From Phellopilus nigrolimitatus (lineage: Eukaryota > Basidiomycota > Agaricomycetes > Hymenochaetales > Hymenochaetaceae), in NCBI GenBank assembly GCA_021029095.1, contig JAJOHG010000407.1:1-21910 (forward strand): a stretch of DNA of 21,910 bases. The letters run 5' to 3'. Shown here piece by piece: positions 10,448 to 19,164 of the stretch (position 1 is its first letter; every line of letters begins with the position of its first letter). The position numbers and the translations under genes were made by a program. The notes under the pieces are model-generated. The model was not told where the DNA came from and ran no database searches. It saw only the letters and a program-made list of their open reading frames with translations.

Positions 10448-13400
10448 ATGCGGTCTCTTCTTCAACCGACACGCTCTTTATTGCGGAGGCGTTCAACTTC
10501 AAAAGCGCAGTGTGTTCTCTTTTCTTACTCGCAGGCCGCGCGTTACCCTCGTCGGGAATCCACCCCGACGCGGGCAGCGTCACGTACACACAAGCGCGCC
10601 TCGTCATCTTCGACACCCTCCGCGCCCTTGCCGCCGTCAGCCGGGTTTGAACAATCAGCAACTGCGAACGGGTCCACGCCACCTGAGGAGCCGGAAGATG
10701 GACGAGAAAATGGACCAGATAAACCTCTGGACGGGGAGAAGAGTAAACGGCCACGGAAGCCAAAGGTCGCAGAGTCAGAGTCGGATGCATTGCTGCCTTT
10801 GCCTCCTGGATTGGACATCCTTTGGACTCCAGACATAATGGACCCTGCGTCACCTTCCGCTTTGCCTCCCCCGGAGCTTTTTCAAGAGGTCTTGACAGAC
10901 TTGCTCATCACGTTACATCCGCAATCGCAACACCGAGGGACGTACCCTTCGCCGACTGGTCCGCCTGTCGAGCCAACGCTAGCCTTGTATTGTCCATTTG
11001 AAGGAGGCGACTATATCATTGACGAGACTGTGCGGGAGCTTGCGCGGAGAACAGACTCTGACGTAGTTGTGCTGGATGCTGTTCAGTTAGCTGCGGGTGA
11101 ATGGGGGTCTTTTGGAAAAGGTTCGTCTGCTAGCCCATAACAGATGTCATCTATCACGCTGATTTGATATTCTCTCGTGTTAAGCTGCTACTGCTCTTCA
11201 ACTTCCTCAAAATCCTCTTCATTTCCGTGCACCTGCTACGCGAGCATCCCCTTCAAATCGCGTAGCAGCAGAAGAAGACTTCGAAGATGATGAAGACGAC
11301 TACGCTTCAAATGCCATGCCCTCCCATATGACTGTTCATGTAATGCCTCCTGCAAATTTAGGCCGACCAGGACGGCAAGGCGTATTAACTCCTGCATCTC
11401 GAGGATTGCCATCGTCGAAGACGAAAGCTTTCTTTGACGAACTGATTAACGTCTCGTCCGCTCGAGATGCAGAAGCTGTCCTTCAGGGGAAACGGCGATC
11501 GCGACTGATTTATATTCGCGACTATCCGACGCTTTCTGCGTCTGCTTCATCCTGGTACCCAGCTCTCCTGGCTTCCGTCCGACAACGTCGGCAAGGTCCT
11601 ATGCCCAGACCAACTTCTTCTGCTGCTAACAACATAACAATTGTATTTGGCATGACGCCTCCTATCGTCCAACCCTCCTCACCCCCACCGCACGGCGGGC
11701 AGAGTGTGTTAGGTCTGATGAATGCTCGACAGCATTCACCTGCTGTTCTTAGTTCTCCCGCAAGGCCGGGTAAGCACGACTATAGCGAAGGCGAGCATGC
11801 GGAAAAGGCCCGTGAAAAACGATTGAGAGATCGTTTGCGAAAGTGGGAACGCGACGAACAGGCGTTTTACGACGAGATGCCGCGGCTGCCACAGAGTAGC
11901 GAGGGAAATAACGGGTTTAATGAACGTCCAGGTGTTGTTGTTCTCGGAGACTCAGGCTTAGCTGGTTCGCAATCTGGCATACCTTCTGCATTGTTCTCTG
12001 CCTTACAGAATCGTGTTCTTGGACGTGGTGACGAGTCTCCGGACAATTCGCAATTCTTCCGCACGTCAGTTCTCGTCCCGTCGCTGCGCAACCTTGCGTT
12101 GGAGCGCAGCTGCAGAGTTTCCCGGAGACGAGAAATTAATGAACTGACCACACGCATGGGCGTAGGTGCTGTCGGCGGGAAGCTGGAAGGCGAGCTTATG
12201 ATGTCCGAACCACCTTCAGAGGCAGAACCAGCAAAGTCTTCAGATGAAATTTCCAGCAGGGCTGATCCTGAGCCTTCCGATCTGTCGAAGATGTGGGACG
12301 AGTGGGGGAAGCAAATTGAGGCGTGGACGAATGTCAAGGATATAGCTGATCGTGCAGTGGGGAGCGTGGTCGCGACGGACATTGCATCACTCAAAAGTCT
12401 GGATCCCACGCCAATACCTTGGACGGCTATTGTGTCTGCATGGACGAGGAGATCATCAGTGCGAGAAGTTCGGAAGACATGGCTGCAAGATTCGTCAGGA
12501 AAACTGACTAAAGATCAACCAGAGGAACCTTCAGAAGAGACCGAGCCCAAACAGGACGAGGTCCTTCAACGTGTGAAGGAAGATCCGGAGTTGACAACCC
12601 ACGAGCAGCGCCTATTGGGTTGCATCGTGGATGCTAGTACGTTTAGCCAATCTTGCTGAAAATATTTATTAATTTCTTTTCTCAGCATCCATGCCAACGT
12701 CCTTTAGCCAGGTTCATCTTTCACCGCACACTATTGACTCTGTGCGGACCATTGTGTCCTTGCCTCTTCTTCATCCTTCGGCGTTCCAGTCTGGGATCCT
12801 GAAGCAACACAGCATGACTGGTTGCTTGCTTTTTGGTCCTCCGGGAACAGGTAAGACACTAGTCGTTCGGGCACTTGCCAAAGAGGCTGGCTGTCGAATG
12901 TTAGCTGTGCAGCCGTCGGATGTTATGGACATGGTGAGTAGAAAGCGACAAGGGAGAGATGGATATTGATTATATTCCCTTTATAGTACGTTGGTGAAGG
13001 CGAGAAGCTTGTTCGCTCGGTATTTTCGCTCGCTCGCCGTCTTTCACCATGCGTTATTTTCCTAGACGAAATCGATGCCCTATTCGGTGCGCGATCCTCT
13101 GCTCGAGAAACCGGAGGCGCACTTGCGCACCATGGCGTGATCACAGAGTTCATGCAGGAGATGGATGGGTTGAAGACAAATAGAAACAGCAATGTCATCG
13201 TCATTGGTGCGACCAACCGTCCTTTCGATTTAGACGATGCTGTCCTTCGTCGTTTACCTCGACGATTGCTTGTTGATTTGCCGGGAATGAATGAAAGAGA
13301 AGGTTAGAAAATAGCAAACTTATCTATGTTAACATCTGGCTGACTTATACTTACAGAAATACTCAAAATTCTTCTACGAGACGAAGTAGTGGCGAATGAT

Positions 13401-13970
13401 GTTGATCTAGCATGGCTTGCCCAACGAACAGAGCTGTTCTCCGGATCCGATTTGAAACGTTTGTTGGCATTGTATGTTGCTTTCATAATTTACTGACCGG
13501 TATATCGTCCAGACCTGTGTGTTTCGGCTGCACTTGATGCTGTCAAGGAGGGCATCACTCTGCCGTGGACTGTGCCTAAAGCAGAATCGCCCGAAGCTAA
13601 AACTGTGTCGTCTGAAAGCCCTGCCAATACACTTCCCACGGATGCACCAGCCGAGGAAGTCCTTGTCGCTGAGGCCACGCCTATTGCGTCGGAAAAAATA
13701 CAGGATGACGCGGTCAAGGAGCAGTCCCCGTCCCTAGAGGAGGCATCGGCTCCAAGGGTCCTATACCTCCGCCATTTCACGAAGGCGCTCAAGGAAATTA
13801 CCCCGTCGTCGTCCGAATCACTAGGTAGCCTTTCTGCTTTGCGGAAATGGAACGAAGAGTTCGGGGAAGGGCAAAAGAAGAAGCGCAAGATCATGTGGGG
13901 AAAGGGCTCGTTTGGTTTCACTGATCCAAACTCCGAAAAAGTGCTGGATGGTCGAGTTGCTGAGCCTTGA
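10448..13970 (+). CDS. Mitochondrial-type AAA ATPase (Msp1/spastin-like AAA domain)
   Basis: A 1082-aa protein with one AAA ATPase module near its C-terminus. Six exons: 10448-11120, 11185-12636, 12686-12933, 12987-13302, 13357-13458, 13513-13970. The start MRSLLQPTRSLLRRRS is Arg-rich without acids, a likely mitochondrial presequence; upstream in-frame codons lack an ATG. Residues about 25-740 are low-complexity acidic/Pro-rich segments mixed with a conserved-looking block (TKAFFDELINVSSARDAEAV and RRSRLIYIRDYPTLSASAS). Walker A GPPGTGKT is at 759-766, the pore-loop region DMVDMYVGEGEK-like segment DMYVGEGEKLVRSVFSLARR follows, Walker B IFLDEID has D818-E819, then ATNRPFDLDDAVLRRLPRR with the arginine fingers, and GSDLKHLCVSAALDAVKEG as sensor 2. 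These features resemble the Msp1/ATAD1 branch, which extracts or unfolds membrane proteins, but no N-terminal membrane anchor like Msp1's is evident, so the substrate is unknown. Confidence 0.9.
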
Positions 13971-14112
13971 ATTGACCGCACTTACCTATAATCCGATATA
14001 GACAATTAATCATCTCCATATTGCTATCATATCGTTAGAAATGAATCAGCGGCAGTATATATACATATTGTACAACTGCAATGTGCTTTACACATCCAGC
14101 CAGGATGGGTGA

Positions 14113-15594
14113 TCATGACCGCCTGTGGATCCTGGATGGCTGTTCTCGTATTTGATTGAGATTGTCTATGTCCATTGTATCGTCATCGTACATGTCGTCC
14201 GGTTCTTCGTCAGACTCAGGTGTCCTAAGAGAATTTGCAGCATGTCAGGACGTGCGAAGCAAGATTCGGAAGTAGGTCGTCTTACGCTTTCCGTCTCTTG
14301 CTTTTCCCGTTCGATTTTTTGACAGCTTTCTTCCCTTTGCCTTTCTTTGCTTGGCTCTGGATTTGAGACTGTGTTTGTGACTGCGATTGCGTCTGTGACT
14401 GCGTTTGCGTCTGGCTCATATCTTGGCTGTTGTCCATTTCTTCATCATCAGCGTCGTCACCAGTCGTTCGCCGCGTGCGCCGGCGCTCGTCTTGTCCATC
14501 CTTCACGGCGCCCTCGCCGATTGGATGTACACCTGCGTTATTTGCACCCCATGGTTGTTGGCATGTTGTGCACATGTTTCTGGTACGGCGGTATGACTCG
14601 AAGCAGTGTTTGTGAAGGCGGGACTTGCAGTTTGGTGTCGCGCACCGGAAGCCCTTTGTCACAAGCTGAGGGGAAAAGCCGTTTTTGTTAGTGTCACGGG
14701 TTTAGTCTACTGCACGGAAAGTTGAAGGCACAGACCTCCAAACAAGCAGTGCATTCCAACAAGTCTGTTTCTTCGTATGTAGTCTTGAGGTAAGCGCCAA
14801 GCTCGAGAATAGACCTTGTCCCAAGAGAATAGCGTCCGCGTCTGCAGTACATCGTCAATAGACAATAAAAGACTGTTTTTAGATAGATGCATACGCACTT
14901 GCTCCTCGTTAACCATCCCCTGGCGACAAAGCTAGCTAAGACGATTTCTCCCTGTGCCTTGGTCATAGAGGTCTTCAGATGACTGACCTCGCGCAGAGCA
15001 GCGAGAGAGGACACTGAAAATGAATAGTTTGGTGCCAGAACGATTTGCTCTAGCTGTACGAGAGAACGAAGGATCAGAAATGTTGCTTAGAGTAAGCAAA
15101 TGAATATGATTAAAAGACTCACAACAGCCTTGAAGAAAGCTATCTCTGTTGGATTGTAATCCGAAGCCAGTTGCGCTGCCTCGTCTCCTTTCGTGTTGAC
15201 CTACGCGGACTACATTAGCAAACAGCAGGACCTAGTTCAACAATAATGGCACGTACAATCGCGAACATTCTAACACCAGTAATCTCGTCGGCGAAGTTCC
15301 TGAACTCGAGGTCGAACGGATCGAGCATCCTTCTGATTTTATCGCTAAACAAATCCCATTCATTCTGGCTGTCCACGAATTGAATGTCCTTAGTTGGTGC
15401 TGCATCTGTTGAAGAACCGTTGTATCCGTGAGCGCCAATGGGGACTGGCAGAGACCGCGCGACTCACTTGCGATGGCTTCAGTGCATTTTCGCCAAAGCA
15501 GTTTTGTCACGCGTTCGGTCATGACTCTACGCGACATGGCCGCCTGGAGAAACAGTCTGTAAACATCCTTCGAATGCACACTGTCAGAAACCAT
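14113..15594 (-). CDS. NSE1: SMC5/6 complex subunit NSE1, RING-type E3
   Basis: NSE1 is the RING-like subunit of the SMC5/6 complex; with NSE3 and NSE4 it binds DNA and has ubiquitin-ligase activity in repair. Seven exons: 15594-15468, 15405-15257, 15200-15123, 15053-14899, 14841-14736, 14665-14286, 14224-14113, giving 368 aa. The N-terminal winged-helix part starts SKDVYRLFLQAAMSRRVMTE; DPFDLEFRNFADEITG and KAQGEIVLASFVARGWL follow. The variant RING has C200, C203, C213, C218, H223, C226, C237, C240 and ends at W244. Unusual additions come after it: an S/T-Q cluster at residues 285-310, a Lys-rich stretch (KKGKGKKAVKKSNGKSKRRK), and an acidic tail from a seventh exon. I placed that exon because GTAAGA...CTTAG keeps the frame; without it the protein ends at an immediate TAA after 332 residues. 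It converges on the AAA ATPase gene (142 bp). Confidence 0.9.
14351..14428 (-). repeat. Hexamer-like CAR/TCN repeat coding an S/T-Q cluster in NSE1
   Basis: On the minus strand this 78-bp stretch alternates CAG/CAA with TCN/ACN codons, so nearly every second residue is Gln preceded by Ser or Thr. The codons are mixed (CAG and CAA, TCA, TCG, TCT, AGC, ACG, ACA), which means the protein pattern is purer than the DNA pattern. It encodes 11 S/T-Q pairs in residues 285-310 of NSE1. Confidence 0.8.
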
Positions 15595-15955
15595 GTTGCA
15601 GAGTTGGCAGAAGTGTTGATGATGATGGGGGACTCGTGTAAATTGAAGTCAACGCGACGCGTTCGGAGTTGACGCGTCTTGTGTGGCTTGACTCGGCAAT
15701 TCCCTTCCTGCAATACTCCTGCATGATTTCCTTTCATTGTATAAATGGAGCAGACAGCAACCAAGATATGAATATACAAGCGATATAGTAGTAGTGGCGG
15801 TAGTAAATTTTGTTGAAGATCCGTAACATACTTGTTCGTTCAAATGCATTCAGAACCAGTACCCTCCCGTGGTTTCCGAGTCGTTTCGTGTACCATCATA
15901 TACTAGGATCGTGAAGAGGATATATACATCCCCATATGCACATCCGGAGAGAGAA
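15595..15955 (-). promoter_or_regulatory. NSE1 upstream region with two ACGCGT sites; CHO1 3' region
   Basis: This 361-bp interval lies between the CHO1 stop and the NSE1 start, both on the minus strand. Two MluI cell-cycle-box hexamers ACGCGT are at 15657-15662 and 15672-15677, about 63 and 78 bp upstream of the NSE1 ATG; on the minus strand the second reads ACGCGTCA, matching the extended Mbp1 consensus ACGCGTNA. No convincing frame or RNA gene is present. The hexamer is common in this window, including in coding sequence, so function is inferred from position only. Confidence 0.45.
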
Positions 15956-16803
15956 TCACAGTTTCGGCACCTTCAACGTCTTGCTGACCATAGCTGCCGC
16001 CCACAGACCGAACACCACCGAAACAAGGTGTAACTCTCCGCTACCTCCCTCCGCGCCCCATAGCCGAACCAGTCCGCCAGGAATGCCTTCCTTGCCCTCT
16101 ATCCATCCTTTCCGCGTCCAGAAGGCTAGAACGGCGACGAGGCCTAACGAAGAAGGAATCGGTAATCCTTCGAAAAATCTCGCTTTCCCCGTGGCATCCT
16201 TCGGTACGGAAGCGACAGTGGCGTTGAAGCGCGCGAGCCGAGCAAGACCACAGCAAATGAATCCTGTGAGGACGACAGTGTCGAGATATGTGCGTAAGCC
16301 GACGACGAATGCTAAGAGTGCAGGGGCGACACCGAAGGAAATCTGCAGAAGCAATGCGAAAAGGTGTCAGTAACGGATACGGACTGCACCGCCGAGCAAA
16401 TAAACTGAGCTTACCAGGTCAGCAAGACTGTCGAGTTCTTGTCCAAGCATACTGCTCGACTTTCGCCACCGCGCCACTTTGCCATCGAAGAAGTCGAACA
16501 TGAGGCCTGCAAGAGGATACACCAATGCGGCGTACAAGAAAGCCTCGTCATTGGAGATGAGGTATCTAGCCGACGAGAAAACAGAGAACGACCCGCAGAA
16601 CCCATTCATAATCGTAACTAAATCTGCAAGGCGGAAGTTCCTGACATTTTTAAAAGACCGTCTTAGCCACGTCTACAACACCAAGACGCAGAGACGACGT
16701 ACCGCACGAGACTGAAGTGCCCCTCAGTGTCATTGTACTTCTGCAAAGCTGCATCCTCGTCACTGATGGACTTGGTCTGTCCAGAAACTTTTCTTTTGCT
16801 CAT
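15956..16803 (-). CDS. CHO1: CDP-diacylglycerol--serine O-phosphatidyltransferase (phosphatidylserine synthase)
   Basis: This ER-membrane enzyme makes phosphatidylserine from CDP-diacylglycerol and serine, the first step of the de novo route to PE and PC. Three exons: 16803-16703, 16640-16415, 16342-15956, giving 237 aa, a little shorter than the yeast enzymes. A 34-residue hydrophilic N-terminus leads into FRLADLVTIMNGFCGSFSVF, typical of PS synthases. The CDP-alcohol phosphatidyltransferase motif is intact: D83, D86, G87, A90, R91, G100, D104, D108. Downstream are the PS-synthase-specific blocks ISFGVAPALLAF, LARLARFN and FFEGLPIPSSLGL, and several membrane helices. The start has no competitor: the next Met is residue 45. 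The gene lies downstream of PRI2 and upstream of NSE1 on the same strand, 263 and 361 bp away, but with separate promoters as far as can be seen. Confidence 0.95.
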
Positions 16804-17066
16804 CTTGAGTTTTCCGAAAAAATGATGTACGTATAAAGGACGGAGGCGGCAGTGGACCTAGGAGCACGCCCGCAGTACTGCAGCGCCACGGCTAATTTGA
16901 CTTGCCGTACGTGGATGTCATCCGCTAAGTACGGATACATTGAGAAACAAAAAGCGAAATAAATTTGTACAATCAACGTAAGCAGGCGTACAGATGAAAA
17001 CACAAAACGGTGTTAGACTACAATAATTTAATAGCATGCTTTTATGAAAAACAAAGGCGATTACAC
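16804..17066 (-). promoter_or_regulatory. CHO1 upstream region / PRI2 3' region
   Basis: These 263 bp separate the PRI2 stop from the CHO1 start. I see no UASINO (CATGTGAAAT-type) element that controls CHO1 in yeast, no CCAAT box and no open frame of note. A TATAAA-like string at 16832-16837 is on the strand opposite to CHO1 and so is probably irrelevant. Confidence 0.35.
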
Positions 17067-18924
17067 TCAGGACGCCATAGCATCTTCTTCCTTTGGTTCC
17101 GTCTTTGTTACACCAGACGCCTCTTGCTTTGCCTTTTCCAATTCTCTGCTCTTCGCAGCATACTGATTGGGGTGCGTCACACTTTCGCCGTCGAGACCTT
17201 GTCCACGCGGGATGTTGTGCGTCACCTCGAATACCTTCGTGCATGCAACGTGGAAGTGTTCTTGCTTTACGGCGTTCAAGATTTCAGGCAAATCTGCAGC
17301 GCCAAGACCCTGAGGACCGTACGTCGCGAGCAAAGCTGTCTGAAGTCTGTCGCTGGAGAAGTGACGGTAAGGACAACCGTGGCATTCTTGCGGTCCGGGC
17401 TGGTTCTGTGTGATAATCCTCTGGCACCTTTTATGTCGCTCTCAGCACTGAGTTCCCTGATGAAGAAAGTATCTTCTTACGTGTATGCGGCATAGTTCGT
17501 CCGCTTGCCCTCCAAACCGTAGGAGTGGCGAATGTTGTATTTGTACTCTTTGTTGAATTTGTCGTCCGTAAGTCTTCCCCCGAATGCTTTCCGCCAGAAG
17601 ACAACCGCTTCTTCAACAGACAAACCGACCACCTACCATAGAGTTTTAGAATTCAGAGATCAAGTAAGAAGCACAATACGTGCCTTCAAAAATAGACCAT
17701 ATTGCAGTCGACCGAAGTGCTTCAAGTGGCGATCCCTTCGCAGGGAATCGTGTAAATGGTGCATGCACATTGGCCAGTGCTTAGCCGCAAGCTCATCGAT
17801 CATCTCCGCCCTGACTTCTTCTCCGTCTCCAAGGCCTTCCGCCGAAGTGTACTCTGACGCGACGCTCATTCCTGAAAGGAAGCCCTGGCCTAGATGTTCA
17901 AGAATGGGCATGAGCCGGGTGTCTTCGTCTAGGCGAGGTAGAGCCTTTGCTGTTTGCTATGTAACCAATGAATAATGAGTTAATATGGATGCAATGAACA
18001 CGAACTTCAAGCGCTATTTGCAATCTGGTCTGAAATTCTTGGAATACTATACTTGATTGCTCCTTCAAAGGTACATATGCCCATCCGCCCTTAAGATACA
18101 CGCGTCTCTTTTCAACCAGGTCTGGCACGCGTGTCCATTTGACCTGATGGGCGTATCATGGGGTTTATTCAGATGCATTAGCGAAGTAAACTTACCTTAT
18201 ACCATGAAACCTCTCCAGGGTTCACGATTCTTAGATCATTCAAAAGAGACTTATTTCTCTCTTCGTCTTCGCTGAGCTATACAAAACTAGTAATCCTTGT
18301 CGTCGAAGGTTGGTAAAGCAAATGCGTACCGTCAACCAACCAAAATCCCTCGATTCTAAGAACGCCTTTCGTTCAATACTGTCATCCAGCTCGTATCGAA
18401 CTCGAAAGAGCGATGTTTCTACTTTCACAAAGCGTCTTCGCAGCTCCTCCCTAAACACACAGGTTCTGATAAACCTGACGCATGGCAAACGAATGAGTTG
18501 GAATGACAACGCACGATCGACAGAAAGCGAGACGAAGGACGAAGTGGCCAATATGGTCCTTTCTCCTCTGACCGTTGATGTCCTGGAGATGAGCGGAGTT
18601 TGAGTTGAGAGGCAGATATTTGTCGGCCTGTGTTTTCACGATCGTCTTCAGTTCCTCGTACGTTCTGTTACGGACCAAGGAGGCCTCGATTTCGGATAGG
18701 ACGCGTAGCCTGTCGATAGCAAAGCGTTCGAACTCGTCGAGGGTGATATCATCCAAGGGAGGTTTGTCGTAGCTGTTGGTAACGAGGTCTGAATCAAATC
18801 GACGCAATTGATTATGCCTTGCTTACAAGTTCAACCGATGCGGATATCTGTGAATATCATGTGTCTTGACAGATCCGCCATGAGCCTTTTTTCTCTGGAT
18901 GTCCCGTGAAGATGAGCCGAGCAT
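17067..18924 (-). CDS. PRI2: DNA primase large subunit (iron-sulfur subunit of Pol alpha-primase)
   Basis: PRI2 pairs with the catalytic subunit PRI1 in DNA polymerase alpha-primase and is needed to start RNA primers. Eight exons: 18924-18827, 18772-18515, 18450-18330, 18276-18196, 18143-18006, 17956-17684, 17632-17481, 17427-17067, giving 493 aa (human 509). Family marks are YPHRLNFYDKPPLDDITLDE, FERFAIDRLRVLSEIE, FCRSEELRRRFV, GGWAYVPL, HLKHFGRLQYGLFLK, and RHSYGLEGKR. Candidates for the four [4Fe-4S] cysteines are C296, C375, C392 (in CHGCP) and C436 (in FHVACTKVFE); C389 is an extra one. Intron 6 appears to use a GC donor (AAG|GCACGT), which keeps LFLK next to VVGLS as in relatives. The C-terminal 45 residues are charged and not conserved. 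The gene diverges from asparagine synthetase. Confidence 0.93.
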
Positions 18925-18986
18925 TTTGGGTGTATGTTTTGTGTTGAACCTGCGAGAACTTTGAAGGAGTCAAGGAGCGCGACAAA

Positions 18987-18992
18987 ACGCGT
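18987..18992. promoter_or_regulatory. Candidate MCB (MluI cell-cycle box) of PRI2
   Basis: The palindrome ACGCGT, followed by GA on the plus strand (ACGCGTGA, matching ACGCGTNA), lies 63 bp upstream of the PRI2 start codon. In yeasts MBF binds this element to switch on replication genes, primase included, at G1/S. The assignment here rests on sequence and position only. Confidence 0.4.
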
Positions 18993-19022
18993 GAGTGACT
19001 GTTACCGAACGCGCCGTCACAC

Positions 19023-19041
19023 GGCCAATTATTAGGCCAAT
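19023..19041. promoter_or_regulatory. Tandem CCAAT boxes
   Basis: GGCCAAT occurs at 19023-19029 and again at 19035-19041, exactly 12 bp apart, on the plus strand. CCAAT is bound by the Hap2/3/5 (CBF/NF-Y) complex in fungi. The pair lies about midway between the two start codons, so either gene could be the target. Confidence 0.4.
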
Positions 19042-19100
19042 ATTGCCGATCGAAGTTCGAAGAAAGACGAACAAAAAGTCCCGAATAAGACCGATCGCGG

Positions 19101-19107
19101 TGAGTCA
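19101..19107. promoter_or_regulatory. Candidate Gcn4/Cpc1 (AP-1-type) site
   Basis: TGAGTCA, the core Gcn4 target, sits 58 bp before the asparagine synthetase ATG inside the palindrome GTGAGTCAC. Yeast ASN1 and ASN2 are under general amino-acid control, so such a site would make sense. The same bases could instead be a GTGAGT splice donor of a 5' UTR intron. Confidence 0.35.
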
Positions 19108-19164
19108 CCACAATTTTGCTGGCTGCTCGGATAGGGCTCGAACCATAGTTGCATACACTCAACC

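Larger units (their letters stand above)
18925..19164. promoter_or_regulatory. Divergent promoter of PRI2 and asparagine synthetase
   Basis: This 240-bp interval must carry signals for both genes. From the PRI2 side: ACGCGT at 18987-18992 and the near-match ACGCGC at 19009-19014. In the middle: two copies of GGCCAAT 12 bp apart. Near asparagine synthetase: TGAGTCA at 19101-19107. GTGAGT at 19100 and an AG at 19147-19148 could also mark a 49-nt 5' UTR intron of asparagine synthetase, so the last site has two readings. Confidence 0.55.

Noticed and set aside
10354..10650. Plus-strand 98-codon frame with its own ATG before the AAA ATPase
   Set aside because: It overlaps the first exon in another frame; the frame starting at 10448 leads on through spliced exons into the ATPase domain.
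10305..10853. 182-codon minus-strand frame over the start of the AAA ATPase gene
   Set aside because: It mirrors the coding strand of a secure gene, has no family resemblance and no splice structure.
13490..13981. 163-codon minus-strand frame opposite the end of the AAA ATPase gene
   Set aside because: It is antisense to a low-complexity acidic stretch, which commonly creates long open shadows.
16832..16837. TATA box for CHO1
   Set aside because: TATAAA is on the plus strand while CHO1 is transcribed from the minus strand, and it lies only about 30 bp from the start codon.
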